The translations under genes and the position numbers were made by a program. 64,000 nt of DNA from Hyparrhenia diplandra (Eukaryota > Streptophyta > Magnoliopsida > Poales > Poaceae): NCBI GenBank assembly GCA_015847255.1, contig JADLZK010010878.1, positions 1-64,000 on the forward strand, read 5' to 3'. The notes under the pieces were generated by a model, which saw only the letters and a program-made list of their open reading frames with translations, did no database searches and was not told the origin of the DNA. Below, piece by piece: positions 24,950-36,342 of this stretch. Positions within the stretch are counted from its first letter, which is position 1; each line of letters opens with the position of its first letter.

Positions 24950-25720
24950 GCAACACCTATTAACGCCATGAACGCATTCTACGTAGATTTGATGATGGAG
25001 GGGCATGAGCTTAGATACCTACTATAGTTCCTTGGCACCTGGTCGTCCATTGCGCTTCACTATGAGGCCTGAGAAGACAGCAGTCAACTGCAGCACCACT
25101 ACTCGAACGACTGCTCCTGCCTGCGCCATCGCCATCCGTGTGTCCGCTACTTCCAATCGCTCTGTGCCCGCCGACGATGCTCGTCACGGTGGGAAGGGAG
25201 GGGAAGCACGAGGGAGACGGTGGAGAGGCCTGAGGTGCGACGCCGTTGGAGGAGAATCTCACCACGGTTCCCCACGCCTCCGCCTCGGCCGAAAATCGCC
25301 AGCCCGCCGCCGCCCTATGACGGAAGGGAAGAGGTAGAGACCCCCCTTGCACGCCGCCGGAGAGCCTCACCGTCGTTCATAATCGCACCACCGAAAAAAT
25401 CGCCGGTCGCCCGACCATAAGGCGAGAGGATCTCGCAGAGCGCGGGGGGAAGCCAATCGGGGGAGGGGACGGGTGGAGAGCCACCTCGCGGACGCCGCCG
25501 GATAGCCTCACCGCCGCTCCAGACACCTCCGCCAAGCACGAATCGCCGCCGCTGCAAAACCTAACCAAAACGCTCGGGGGTTCGGTGTGCGAATGAAAGG
25601 ATTGGGGAATTTGGCATGGGTGGGAGCGGTTAGCGGGTCGGGCGCGGGGAGGTTACTGGGCGCTGGATGGGTGTGTGGGCTGGCTCGGTCGGGTGCATGT
25701 CCTGTCGGTTGGCTTGGGTG
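24950..25720. other. GC-rich gene-like segment with second copy of the duplicated block
   Basis: The first part (24950-25190) is the second copy of the block at 21600. The rest is strongly GC-rich with open runs on both strands (119 codons at 25011-25370 and 80 at 25315-25557 on minus, 110 at 25005-25337 on plus). On the minus strand it resembles a 5' exon: a GC-rich first part leads to gene-style low-complexity Ala/Gly/Ser/Arg sequence. No domain is recognised. Confidence 0.3.
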
Positions 25721-25740
25721 CTTAGGGTGTAGAATCCATT

Positions 25741-25757
25741 CTACACCTAGGGTGTAG
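25741..25757. repeat. Terminal palindrome CTACACCTAGGGTGTAG
   Basis: This near-perfect palindrome sits just inside the (TA)n tract. A second half-site, ggtgtagaatccattctacacc, lies immediately to its left. The same palindrome occurs at 40650-40664 at the right end of the small TA-flanked element. Confidence 0.8.
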
Positions 25758-25761
25758 TATA

Positions 25762-25763
<2 letters not shown>

Positions 25764-25794
<31 letters not shown>
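25764..25794. repeat. (TA)n microsatellite, right border of the 11.7-kb block
   Basis: Uninterrupted TA dinucleotides for 31 bases between 'gtagtatagca' and 'aacgag'. Confidence 0.95.
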
Positions 25795-25797
<3 letters not shown>

Positions 25798-26274
25798 GAG
25801 AACCATCAGCATGTATACTCGTTGTGCTGCTGTCATCTTGTTGATGTATATAAACCAAGAACAAGAACCAGTAGCATGTATACCGTGGGGAGGCAGACAT
25901 TGCATAACATTTTTGTTAAAGTACTAATATAAACATGTGGAGAACCATATAAATCTTTTTACAATATAAATGCGTAATTTGCTACCATCTCTTTGATGTA
26001 ACATCCCAACAAAAAGGTTCGAAGGGCAAAAGAAGAAAAAATAATTTGGACTTGACATAATTTGGTAACTTGCAATTCATGTTGTATACTTTTTGTGAGA
26101 AATCAATTCAACAGGGCGGACGAAAAAGTTTTGTATGTTGCTAAAGACAGGTTGATTTATATACATTGCACGACACGCTGGTAATTTGTACACATCTTCT
26201 CAATGGATTATATACATATATCTGCGTTAAAAATGATTGGTTCTCGGTGAGGGAATAACTTATTTTGTCGTGGC

Positions 26275-29200
26275 CTAGTAGTACCCAATATAACAAAAAC
26301 CCAGTTCATCCAACCGGTCGTTGTATTCCAGCATTCCGGGCGTGGTGTGCATGGCGCCTGGGTCCTTGTCTCGGGCCGGCGATACACATGGCGGTGGTGC
26401 ACCTGGGGCTTCCTCAACTGCTAGCAGCGAAGAAACCACTGACTCCGGCTTCCGTCGCCTGCCGCTTCCTAGTGAGTGGAAGACATCTGCGTCGTCGCTG
26501 TACATGGTAAAAGCGCTTAAGGTTATATGGCATATAAATCTGACCACAGGTGTATATTTAATTTTATATGAAGAACAAAGCAACAATTTGGATCACCATA
26601 CCTGTTTGAGTAGTCTCCTGTTGCAGGTTTTCATGCATTTCAATGGTATTTGGGTGTGGAACTGATATGTCCCTGGGCGTTGTTATCGGGTTGGGCAGAA
26701 GGCAACTGGTATAAGGAACACAAACGACAAATGGGCAGCAGCATACATAATACTTGAATATAAGGCTGTACACAGTATGTATATGAAATTACAAAATATA
26801 TGTATACAAGTGTACAACACAGGTGGGTGTAATCTTATGACAGTTACACCCAACTACTGGACTAAATCTTATGACAAGAAGGAAGTGGACACATTTACAA
26901 CCTACCATGCACCTATAGTTTACCGGGCAGGTAAAACTTAATACCAATGCATAAAAATTCTATAACCCCATAAAGAGAGACAAAGGACTATTTATACCTG
27001 TGAGTTTTGTCAGTTCTTGGCACTCCTCGTTCATTCGTTCAGCCTGATGATCACCAATGTACTGTCCTTGGGACAATTCTTCACCTACTGGATGTAGCAT
27101 TTGATGAAATATATTTAAATAAAAGGCCCAGGAACAACTATAATATTAACAAAAAAAGAAATCTACTTACTACTTGCATAATTTTCATACACATGTGCAC
27201 TTTTCCCAGGTAATTTGAATGCGCATATAAAACGTGCATAGATTTGCAGCAACAATAAAAAGGAAATGCCAAATTTGGGGAAACGTCCATACTTGAGACA
27301 TGCTCTTGTTCAAATTCTTCATTTTCACCGTCCTCAGAAGCAGTCACATACAAAGTACATGATCAATCATGTCACCAAACGATGAGGACATTGAATCCTG
27401 GTTTTCACCGATGCTTTTAAGGGCAGTTTGGATTGTATGACACTGCACTTCGACATCATGGTCATGAGCGGCAACCAGACCCTCAAAATGGTGCCGCGTG
27501 GTAGCCCGTAAGCTTGACAGCTTAGTACCAAGCACGGTGGTGTAGCCAATCCAGATAGTATAGCTGCATATATGTTCATGGCCAAATTAGATAAAACAAA
27601 AATAGAATTTCGGGATTTGCGCAGTTATATGCATTGGTGAAGAGGACTTTAATGCCTCTGTTGCAGCAGTTCATGGAGACCCCTATATATTGTTTCAGCA
27701 CACTACTATGCATGAACTGTTGGCGGCAAGTTTGTTTAAGCATTGTTGTGACAGCCGTATATACACGTTGACATGCCTTTATATAGTAAGTACACAGTTC
27801 TATATATATATCATGTACAAGATTCTATATATAAATTATGAACAACAAAAGGGAGGATGTGTGCTTACCGCTATGATAGTGGTGCATCCTGGGATGTAGT
27901 ATGCAGTTTGGTCCCGAGTCTTTTCATGCCACCATTTCACCGAATGGCACAAGTCGTGCCAGATTGCATAGCACCAATCAATACCCTCAAAGTTACATAT
28001 CCACTGTGCGCTGGATGTCGTTGTTTTAGGTGCAGCACGAACGTTCCACCATGGACCCTATTATATAAATTATGCACAACCATATAATCTGTTGTTAGCC
28101 ACGGCAACAACAAAATCAATTGGGCCTAAAGTAATACAAATGGCAGCAAAACATGGATTTTTTTTGCAAAACATATGCACATAAGCGTTCAAGCAGACAA
28201 ATTTAAAATTAAATTGCAAAAAATTATATTCGCTTTTCATGATCAGCCCAAAAAAATGCTCCTCAATTATCTCCTGAATGAGTTATTCCAGTACCAAAAC
28301 AAGATCCACACCCCCACCTTACTAGTTTCCAGTCTACTGCATAGCATCAAGCAACCAATAACCGCAACTGTGCTGTGTGACCACTTTGACCACAATGGCT
28401 ACCTCATATGCACAACTAGACAGACAAAAAAATCACCTAAACATGGCAGGACAATCCTTCGTATCCGGGTGGCGGCCGGATAACAGATACACAAACTGTG
28501 CAAAAATGCAGGAGCTGACAACAGTATCTGATTTAAGATTTAGTGTGGCCGTATGTAAAGTGTCAGGCTTTGATGGTTCCAAAGGAAACATTTTTTTTAT
28601 GACTACTGTTCACCATCTTTTACACAATTAGCCACTCGTGGAATTTAAGGATTGACATACAATTCATAAATGAACTTAAATAAATAAGTAGATGAACCTA
28701 GGGATAAAGGATTCAGCATGTTATCATCAATAGCTGGAGTTGTTGGTCGCATCAAATTGAGCTCAAATGCAAGGAGTCGCTGGAATCCAACACAAGATTT
28801 GGGCAAAAGCCACCACATTTTTTTGAACTGAACCATAGTCTAAACTAAAATGCTAGTAGTATTCAAGATGTCACTCCAATCATATATCATAAAGGATACG
28901 TAAAAGTAAAACTGAACTTGTGAAACAAGAACAAACCTAACTTCTTGCTGCTCCAAATTAGCTAGCAAATTGAATAAACTCTCAATCCAATCCAGCACAA
29001 TCAAGACATCAGGAAAAACTTTCAGTTGAGATGATTTCTTCTTGGACACTCACACATATAAAGTACATCAATCAAGAATAGGAGCACAGACCTTGTGGCA
29101 CTGATGTCAAGCTAACGCTATCAGGTGACACTGGAAGGGGCTACAGTTGGCGTTGACCTCACCTTGGCAGCACTTCCACGCCGTCAAGCAGCTTTGAACT

Positions 29201-29683
29201 GCATCACCGGAGCTGTGGATCCGTACCATGGGGTCCAGCAGTCAACTTACCCTCACTGGATCGGAGATGTCAGAGCATGGAGTAGCCGTTGCCGGGAGCA
29301 GAACGGGCGCTCCAGCCGTCGGACAGGAGGCTGAGCTCTGTCAGGCTGCCGTCGTCCTCCATCAGGCTGATCTGATGTGGAGAGGGAGGTGCCGCTGTAG
29401 CTTCCCGTGGGCGTGGCAGCTCCATACTCCAGCCTCTATCCTGCCCAGGGGGAAAGCACCGTGGCAGCTGTGTTTAGTTGTGGGGCAGGGGGCGCCGTCG
29501 CCGTGTCTACGCTGTGCCGCCCGTCGAGGAGGTCGATGTCATCTGTCGGTCGAGGGCCTCGCTGCCGCTGCTCGCCATAGATGAGTATGAGAGGACGCTG
29601 TCGCCATTGGTGAGGGAGAAGCGAGGGGCAGCGACACACGTGAGGTCAGATCCGGGAGAGTGGATGCCTTCGAGGGTCGCCAT
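26275..29683 (-). CDS. Unrecognised multi-exon gene-like region
   Basis: On the minus strand, separate segments look like exons. A GC-rich start lies at 29683, whose open frame runs to about 29507 (MATLEGIHSPGSDL). A 63-codon segment at 27869-28057 has an exact AG acceptor and GTAAG donor, rich in Trp and His. A helical segment lies at about 27380-27566 (TTRHHFEGLVAAHDHDVEV), then 27000-27095 (EELSQGQYIGDHQAERM) with a GTATAA donor. A 60-base segment near 26604-26663 has a clean AG and GTATGG. A last segment ends at a TAG at 26275-26277. Simple joining of these exons does not keep one frame everywhere, so the model is incomplete or the gene is decayed. I recognise no family. It could be a host gene or a gene carried by a transposon. 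Confidence 0.35.
27869..28057 (-). CDS. Best-supported exon of the gene-like region
   Basis: The exon has 189 bases, an exact multiple of three, and is fully open in one frame (GPWWNVRAAPKTTTSS at its start, then WHDLCHSVKWWHEKTRDQ, then PGCTTIIA). On the minus strand it is flanked by ATAATAG at the acceptor and GTAAGC at the donor. The Trp/His/Cys content is unusual for random sequence. Family unknown. Confidence 0.45.
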
Positions 29684-29980
29684 GTGCGTTGGGTGAGCCG
29701 CACATCCGTCGGAGGCCGACGAGCGCTGGACGGGCCACGCAGCTGCCAGCGTCGTTGAACGTGGTGGGGAGGCGCGGGGCTGCGCCGCCTCCGCTACTCG
29801 GGGAGTCCCTGGCCGGGCCGTCGCGGGTCGAGGAGGGCGCAGGGTGCGCCGCCGCTGCTCGGGGAGGAGCGTAGACGCGCCATCGCCGTCCGGATCGACG
29901 CCGCCGCCAGGAACAAGGCGATTTGAATCTGCTGGGTGAGAGTGGGATGGGGCAGGGTGGATTAGGGTGTAACTAGGAGA

Positions 29981-29988
29981 ATATATAC
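29981..29988 (-). promoter_or_regulatory. Candidate TATA box of the gene-like region
   Basis: Minus-strand TATATATT lies about 300 bases before the ATG at 29683. A C-rich leader containing 'cagcagattcaaatcgcc' follows it. It fits a promoter by position only. Confidence 0.3.
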
Positions 29989-30059
29989 GGCCATTGGGCC
30001 TGGTGGGCCAGTGGGGTTGGTGGGCCGGAAGCTGGTCTGGTGCAACCGGGTAGTACAAT

Positions 30060-30227
30060 TTTGACTGGAGCTTGGAGTTACTATTGGAAGCCCTATCTTC
30101 TCAATAAAGATTACGTGGGGGCGTCTATTGGAAGCCCCTGCGCTTCCTATAGGTAATGGAAGCCTACGCCCGGCCTGGTCGAGGTCCAGCCCGCACTAAA
30201 GGGAGGCGCACTGTGAGTGGTCCCGTG
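30060..30227. other. Short spacer with a duplicated 'ctattggaagccc' motif
   Basis: The words 'actattggaagcccta' and 'tctattggaagcccct' occur 43 bases apart (about 30080 and 30123), and 'gtaatggaagcctacgcc' follows. This may be the edge of an unrecognised element. No gene. Confidence 0.3.
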
Positions 30228-32908
30228 TGTCACGCCCCACTTTTAATGGGTCGTTAACTCGTATTTCTGGCGGGATCACGCACAAATACGGTCATTAGTG
30301 TTAGATGATGGCATGCGGATATAATAGAAATCCGAGCTTTAATAAAATAGGATTAGAAAGTCTTACGGTGGCGAATATTTCATCGAGTTAGCCAACCGAA
30401 AAGTAGTGGATTAACTATGACTATTGCCTCATACTCACGGGCATCTTGAGCACGGACGGAAACCCTAGGCAACAACATCTTCTCCTTAAGCAAACGCCTC
30501 TCGGACTCCCTGATTTAACCGATCGTTTACCACGACAACGATCTTACCTTTGGATGTGCCGATATCCGTAAAACAGAGGGGTGAGTACAAAGGTACTCGG
30601 CAAGTCCAAACCAGGGTGGTTTGGTAAATTTTAGGGTTTGGGCCCCTAGCGTAGTCTCTAAAAGCTGCTCTCACTAGTTCCGGGGTTATCTCATCTTACC
30701 ATCACCTTCACATATCACAAAAGGTTAGTTATACCTAATCATAGATGTTCTTTCCTAGCATTCGCCCATTCCAAGGACGTGGCTATTCGAATAGATTTAA
30801 TTAACTCTGTAGAGGTTGTACAAATTTCCCCACACGATAGGCACAGTCTTTCCCATCCGGTTTTGGTTCCAACAGGCCTAACGAGATCCGTACCCGCTTG
30901 AGTGCTACTCTTGGTATATTGGTATAATCTTCACCACGACTTCTCAGGGGTTGGAAGGATAACACGCCACCCTAAGATGACGCATCACCCTAGACAATAT
31001 GGTGATACCAAATCACCCACTACCGTATGGTAATACCTTATTACCCAACCTATCGGTCAACACCACTCTCAATCTCAAACCATCAATATGTGCCTCTCTA
31101 GGCTGGCGCCATCAAGCGCCCAAACACTTACGTGGAAGACCACTCGGCATCCACGCCAAACGGACCATGGGGCCACTCTCCCCACGTCCCGCTCCTAATA
31201 GATCGTTTGCTGCTCGGCCACCTTGGCTCCAATTATACCTCAATCCAACGGGGTGTGGAATCAAAGCCGCCCATCCATCCGTGTGGTCGCACGAAATATC
31301 GCACTATGTAGAAGGTCTATGAACCGGTCCTTAGGGAGGCGAGCATCTCTCCGCGGGATTCATCCCCGATTGTGATTAGTCCACCTCCATGTAGACCATC
31401 ACCACTCACCTTTTTGTTGGAGGGTTCACATTCTTACTTAGGTTGCATCGTTCTTACTTATTCATTTTATGTCATCATTCATCATTATATTAAGGTCATG
31501 ATTAGGGGGTAAGGACTTGCACAGGAGGTTCTTCTTGTCGATCAAGCGCCGAACGTCTCTAACGTACTCAGGGAGAAACCTCTAAACCGATCGTCGAACT
31601 ACCTCAAGCGTCGAGGCGATAAAACCTAGCATGAACTATGGCACACAAAACAAACATAGAACATTATGGTGGTAATAGGTTAGTTGCATAGATCTAGAAT
31701 TTAGATAAATTATGGAAGTCGTTTTTCACATAAAACGGAATTAAAATGCATGAGTTATGGATTTTACCATATTAATCCCTAATTTATTAATTAGGGTAAT
31801 ATTATAATATAATTTTATCATGTAATAAAATTGGATCTAATTACATGATAAAATTCCATAAATTAAATAATGAATTTACAAATTTTTGGGAATTTTTTCG
31901 ATATGGGAAATAGGGTTTCTAATACCCCGTGTGCATTTCTGGGTGGCTTCTAGCATTTACCCCTAGTGTACCCAAACTGTTCTCCATGGACGCGTGTGAC
32001 ATGTGGGTCCCAAGGACGCCATCGTGGCCTCCACGTGAGCGCCACATGGATCGTGGGCCCATAGCCACGTGGGCCGGGGGGGGAACATAACGGCGTGGCC
32101 AGATTCCGTCCGTCATGGCCCACATAGCGAGAGAGGGGAGGAGGGGCGAGGCGGTGGCGGGGTGGTACCGTGTGGGCGAGAAACGGGGCACCCGCCTCGG
32201 TAAATATCTTGGCGTGGCGGCGCTCCGTCGGCGTGTGGCGTAGTCGGCCGAACCTTGCCCATAGCTTCGCCCCGCAGGGCTGATTTGGGATCCCTTTGTC
32301 ATCCCGGACTCGGAAGGGGGTGCTAGAGTGGCGGTGGAGCCTTCTCTCCCCATCGGCGACGCGCTCGGCGGCATACGGCGATGGCGCTCCCGGCTGAAAT
32401 GGGCGTCGCGAGGAGGAGCGAGATACTAGCCATAAATCGAGCGAAAGGGGCTTCTAGGCGACTAACTTTTGCTCCTCTACCGAGTGTAGCGTAGAGGGAG
32501 GTGGTCGGAGGGACTCCAAATGGCGGCGGCGGATTTGGATTTGGGGGAAGCTCGGATTCCTCGAGCTAGGAGAGGGAGGAGGGGACTAGGGGAGCACCAC
32601 GTGTTCTAGAGCACGGCGGAGCTTGTGGTAGGAGGGGCAAGTCCGATTGCAAGCCGAGGAGGTGGCTATTTATAGGTGGCCGAGGGAGGAGGTGGCCGAG
32701 GGAGGGAGGTCGCCGACGGGACCTTCTCTTGCCGCGGAGATCTTTTCTGACCGATCTTCTTGTCGCTACGACCCTCGGACGAGTTCACCATGAGTCGGCG
32801 CTCGATCACGCCTCGGTCTCCGGCGAGGAAGCCCATCGCCCGGGTCTCCTTGCACGTAGGGCACGGTTGCCGGCCACAACGGCGGCAATGCTCGCGAGGA
32901 CGGCTTCT
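30228..32908 (-). mobile_element. LTR-like unit 1 of a tandem pair, minus orientation
   Basis: The left edge reads TGTCACGCCCCACTTTTAAT, which on the minus strand is an LTR 3' end of the GGGGCGTGACA type common in plant gypsy elements. A TATA box on the minus strand (32666-32674) and a GC-rich, gene-leader-like R/U5 region follow. The whole unit is colinear with 32909 onward, including the 'aacaaacatagaacattatggtgg' and 'gaggggtgagtacaaaggtactc' blocks. No primer binding site abuts the LTR end and there is no gag or pol. It is shorter than unit 2 on its right (U3) side. Confidence 0.65.
32666..32674 (-). promoter_or_regulatory. TATA box of LTR-like unit 1
   Basis: Minus strand CTATAAATA within 'gccacctataaatagccacc'. 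The equivalent position in unit 2 is 35254-35263. The distances to the respective LTR ends are similar (about 2.4 and 2.3 kb). Confidence 0.6.
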
Positions 32909-35900
32909 ATCACGCCCCACTTTTAATGGGTTGTTAATCACACGTGTTTGCGCCAGGATCACGCCACAAACAAGTCTATTAGTAACAGGTTATGGTAAAC
33001 AGGATTAACAGTAAACCGAGCTATAGAAATATAGGATAGAAAGGGGCTTATAGTGGCGACGAAGGGTCACCGAAGTCGGGTTGCAACATCGAGTTGGCCA
33101 ACCAAGAAGCGATGGATTAACTATGACATCGCTCGTACATCCCGCAAGCGAACTTGTGCATGGATGAAACTGGGCTTCAATGTCCTTCTCCTAAGCAAAC
33201 ATCCCGGTGACTCCTATGATACGCTAGTTCTCTATTTGACGTCGATCTTACCTTCACATGTGCCGCTATCTGTAAAAATAGAGGGGTGAGTACAAACGTA
33301 CTCAGCAAGTCCCAACCAGGGGGTGGTAGTTATTATGGGTTTGGGCCCTAGCAGAGTCTCTAAAACTGCTCTTGCTAGTTCCCGGGTTATCTCATGTCAT
33401 CGCTGCCAAAGCATCACAGGTCCAACATCATTAGTGTGTACTAATCATAGATGTTCACGCCTAGCACTTGCCCATTCCAAGGACGTGGCTATTCGAATAG
33501 ATTTGATCAACTCTTTTAGAGGTTGTACACACTTTCCCCCACACGATGGGCCATCTTCTCCCATGTACGGGTGGTCAAAGGTGGTCCAACAAGATCCCGC
33601 ACCCGCTTGGGTGCTACCCTAGGTTTCGGTATAATCCTACGACTTCTCGGGGTTGAAAATGAGAAGATCACTCAAGATCTCATTAGCACTCGGCATTTCG
33701 GATGATCTTTCGACGGATTAACTTATTAGCTCGTGATACGATAACATTGTGCCAAAGGTTTTGCGTGGAAGACCACTCAATAACCACGCCAACCCGGACC
33801 ATGGGGCCACTCTCCCCATAAATGCGCCCCGATAGATCGCTTGCCTCACGCCCGCCGCCTTGGATCGAATTATACCTTAACCCAACGGTGTGGAATCGCC
33901 GGCCCCATATCGGCGTGTGGGTCAGACGTATAAAACTAGGATGAAGGTCCATGACCCGGTCCTTAGGGAGCGAAGCTCTCCAAGACAGAAACCCTCACTA
34001 GGCGAAACCCGCCGAGACTATCCATCCCACATGGATCGCCCCAAACTCGCTTTTTTTGGTTCAATCTCCATTCTTAAATCACGTTCCATATATATGATTA
34101 ACATTAGTTAATTAAGTCAAGATTAGGGGGTAAGGACTTGCCACGGGAGGTTCTTATGAATCGGGCATGGCGTCGAACGTCTCTAGCTTTGCTTCTGACG
34201 GAAGCTCCTAATCGGGTCGCTTAAACTACCTCGGGTACTTTGATAACCTAGCTTGAACTAGAGCATATAAAACAAACATAGAACATTATGGTGGCAATGG
34301 GTTAGATGCATAGAGCTAGATTTTAGATGAATTATGGAAGTCGTTTTCACGCGAAACGGAGTTCATTTGCATGAGATATGGGTTTTATAATATTAATCCC
34401 TAATTAAATCATTAGGGGTAATATTATAATATAATTTTATCATGTAACAATATTGGAACTAATTACATGATAAAAATTCTATAAATCAAATAATGAATTT
34501 ACAAATTTTTCGGGAATTTTTCGACATGGGAAGGTGTACTTATAATAACACGGTGGTACACCTCATCGGGGTACATAGCAATTAAATAGGTGTACACAAA
34601 AAATGTCTCCCTGCACGTGTGTGCCACGGGGTCAGTGTGGACGCCACGGTGGCGCCGTGGGCGCCACGTGTATTACGGGGGCTGTTGTGTTGGACCGTGT
34701 GTGTGTGAGGGGACTGGCGGAGACGGCGTGTCATCCTTTCATTGGATGTCGCCTTGGCGTCGTGGCGGCGGGAAAGCCTTGACGCGGATTGTTCACGTCC
34801 GCTCCCTGCCTCGCGGCGGCATCTTTCGCGGATTGTCGCGGAGAAGGCTTTTTCATGGGTGCGGCTCGCCGCATGGGGCTTTCGTTGGATCCCCTCGCCT
34901 CCCAGGGTTGGTGGGGGTTGATGGTGGCTGACAGGCGAGGCTCCTCCGGTGGCGGCACATGGCGGAGTGGGACGGCGGCGTTAGGCGTCGTACTGCATGG
35001 TACAACAGGGCAATTTCAAAGAGGTAAAGGGGAGGAGGGATGGGAGGCGCATCAGATCTCTACTTGCCACCCGGACGTCGACTTCGTTCGATGGGGGACT
35101 TCGCCCTAGGGGCCACCACCGGTGGAGAACCGATTTGGGGCAATCCGCGATGGTGCGGGGAGGAAGGGAGGAGGAGAGTGGAGAGGGCGAGCATCATGTG
35201 TCCCACGCTTGGGCGGAGCTCGGGGAGCTGGTTAGCTCGGCCATTGAGCCCTGGCTATTATAGGCGCGGCGGCGATGGCGTTGCCGGGCGATACTTCCTC
35301 GCGTCGCTCGATCTTTTCGGACATCCTTCCGTGCTGCGTGGACCTCCAGCTGGTGCTCGACATTGGCTCATCGCTTCACGCCCCGCATCATCATCGGGCT
35401 CGTCGTCCGTCGCGACGTGGTTTCCCAGAAATCGAGGCGGGCGCCCGGTCATCTTGGCGGCGGACGGTCATCCACGCGAACTTTGTCGCAGCGTTGGCCG
35501 TTTGCTGGGGCGCTGTGGTAGATCAGCGCCGCCATCGCCGCTCTCGGTGACTGCCGTCATGGGCTGAGCGACCCACCGTAACCCCGCCGTCTCGTGGTAC
35601 GTGGCAGCATGGGTAAGGTTGCCGAAAGCACCCCGTGTGACCATTAAGGCGCAGGAGGAGCTGGCTCGTGATAGCGCCGCGCTAGCCGAGGGGTGATGTG
35701 GCTGCTCGGTCGGCCCGCCAAAGCCTCCCACTGCACTCGCCCCCTCAAGCACAGGTGACATGGGGTTGTGGTGTCGCCGCGCCCGCCAGGGAGGTAGGAG
35801 ACGAGGGCAAGCAATGGTGGGGCCCGGCCGTCGGTGAAAGGGAGAGAGAGAGGTGGAGGCCGGGCCTGGCTCACGATGCTAGCCTTGGGCTTGCCTAGTT

Positions 35901-36066
35901 GGGCAACCCTAATTGCCGGGGAGAGAAGAGGAGGGAAAGGAGGCCGGTTGGGCGGCCGAAAAGAGGGGGAGAGGGAAAGAGTGAGCCCGAGGCCCTTTTC
36001 CTTCTTCTCCTTTTCTATTTCTTTCTCCTTTTACTTTTTCTCTCCCTATTTCTACTATGTGTGTAA

Positions 36067-36069
<3 letters not shown>
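32909..36069 (-). mobile_element. LTR-like unit 2 of the tandem pair, minus orientation
   Basis: It starts TATCACGCCCCACTTTTAAT, a one-base change from unit 1, and follows unit 1 segment by segment to beyond the TATA box at 35254-35263. The U3 side, GC-rich to about 35960 and then C/T-rich, runs to the (TA)n tract at 36070. The exact right end cannot be set. The many GC-rich open runs on both strands here are not supported as genes. Confidence 0.6.
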
Positions 36070-36105
<36 letters not shown>

Positions 36106-36138
36106 TATATACATATACATATATATATATATATATAT
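36070..36138. repeat. (TA)n microsatellite, left border of the organelle-derived insert
   Basis: TA dinucleotides with three ac/at interruptions, running straight into plastid ndhA sequence at 36139. Confidence 0.95.
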
Positions 36139-36177
36139 CTCTTATTAACAACTTCTTCCCAACTAGTTTCACTATAA
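36139..36177 (+). pseudogene. ndhA: Plastid ndhA, last 12 codons and stop (nuclear copy)
   Basis: The frame starting at 36139 reads LLLTTSSQLVSL followed by TAA (36175-36177), the C-terminus of plastid NADH dehydrogenase-like complex subunit A. The rest of the gene is missing because the sequence is cut by the (TA)n tract. The spacer that follows and the ndhI start are in their normal plastid order. It is a fragment of plastid DNA in the nucleus and not functional. Confidence 0.8.
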
Positions 36178-36270
36178 ATAAGAATACAATAACAGTAAGA
36201 ATATTTTCAACACAAAAGTTCTCTCAAACAAGAGAAAGAAACATACCTTTTTCATATATAGATTTAGAAT

Positions 36271-36342
36271 ATGTTCCCTATGCTAACCGGGTTCATTAGT
36301 TATGGTCAACAAACAATACGCGCCGCAAGATACATTGGTCAA
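36271..36342 (+). pseudogene. ndhI: Plastid ndhI, first 24 codons (nuclear copy)
   Basis: From the ATG at 36271 the frame reads MFPMLTGFISYGQQTIRAAR followed by YIGQ, the N-terminus of plastid NdhI, the iron-sulphur subunit of the thylakoid NDH complex. The match ends around 36342, where the sequence changes to reversed 16S rRNA. The ferredoxin-like cysteine motifs lie beyond the break and are absent. The spacer between ndhA and ndhI (36178-36270) is preserved. Confidence 0.88.

Larger units (their letters stand above)
14036..25763. mobile_element. TA-bounded repeat-rich block, candidate large non-autonomous element or nested group
   Basis: Two (TA)n tracts enclose 11.7 kb. GC-rich gene-like segments lie near both outer edges (14.1-14.8 and 25.0-25.7 kb) and within (16.85-17.43 kb). 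The interior is AT-rich and is dominated by degenerate copies of short words, above all TTACTGAA, which occurs dozens of times from 17.5 to 25 kb. The right end carries a palindrome, ctacacctagggtgtag (25741-25757), also found at the end of the small element at 40.3 kb. The left end does not clearly show it. No transposase is visible. It may be two or more nested units rather than one. Confidence 0.4.

Noticed and set aside
34590..35761. Many GC-rich open frames of 90-175 codons
   Set aside because: They overlap on both strands within the LTR-like unit, whose homologous region in unit 1 does not keep the same frames.
35834..36172. Open frames with Ile-Tyr repeats on both strands
   Set aside because: Produced by the (TA)n tract; the same applies to open frames across 14.0, 25.8, 37.35, 40.27 and 40.7 kb.
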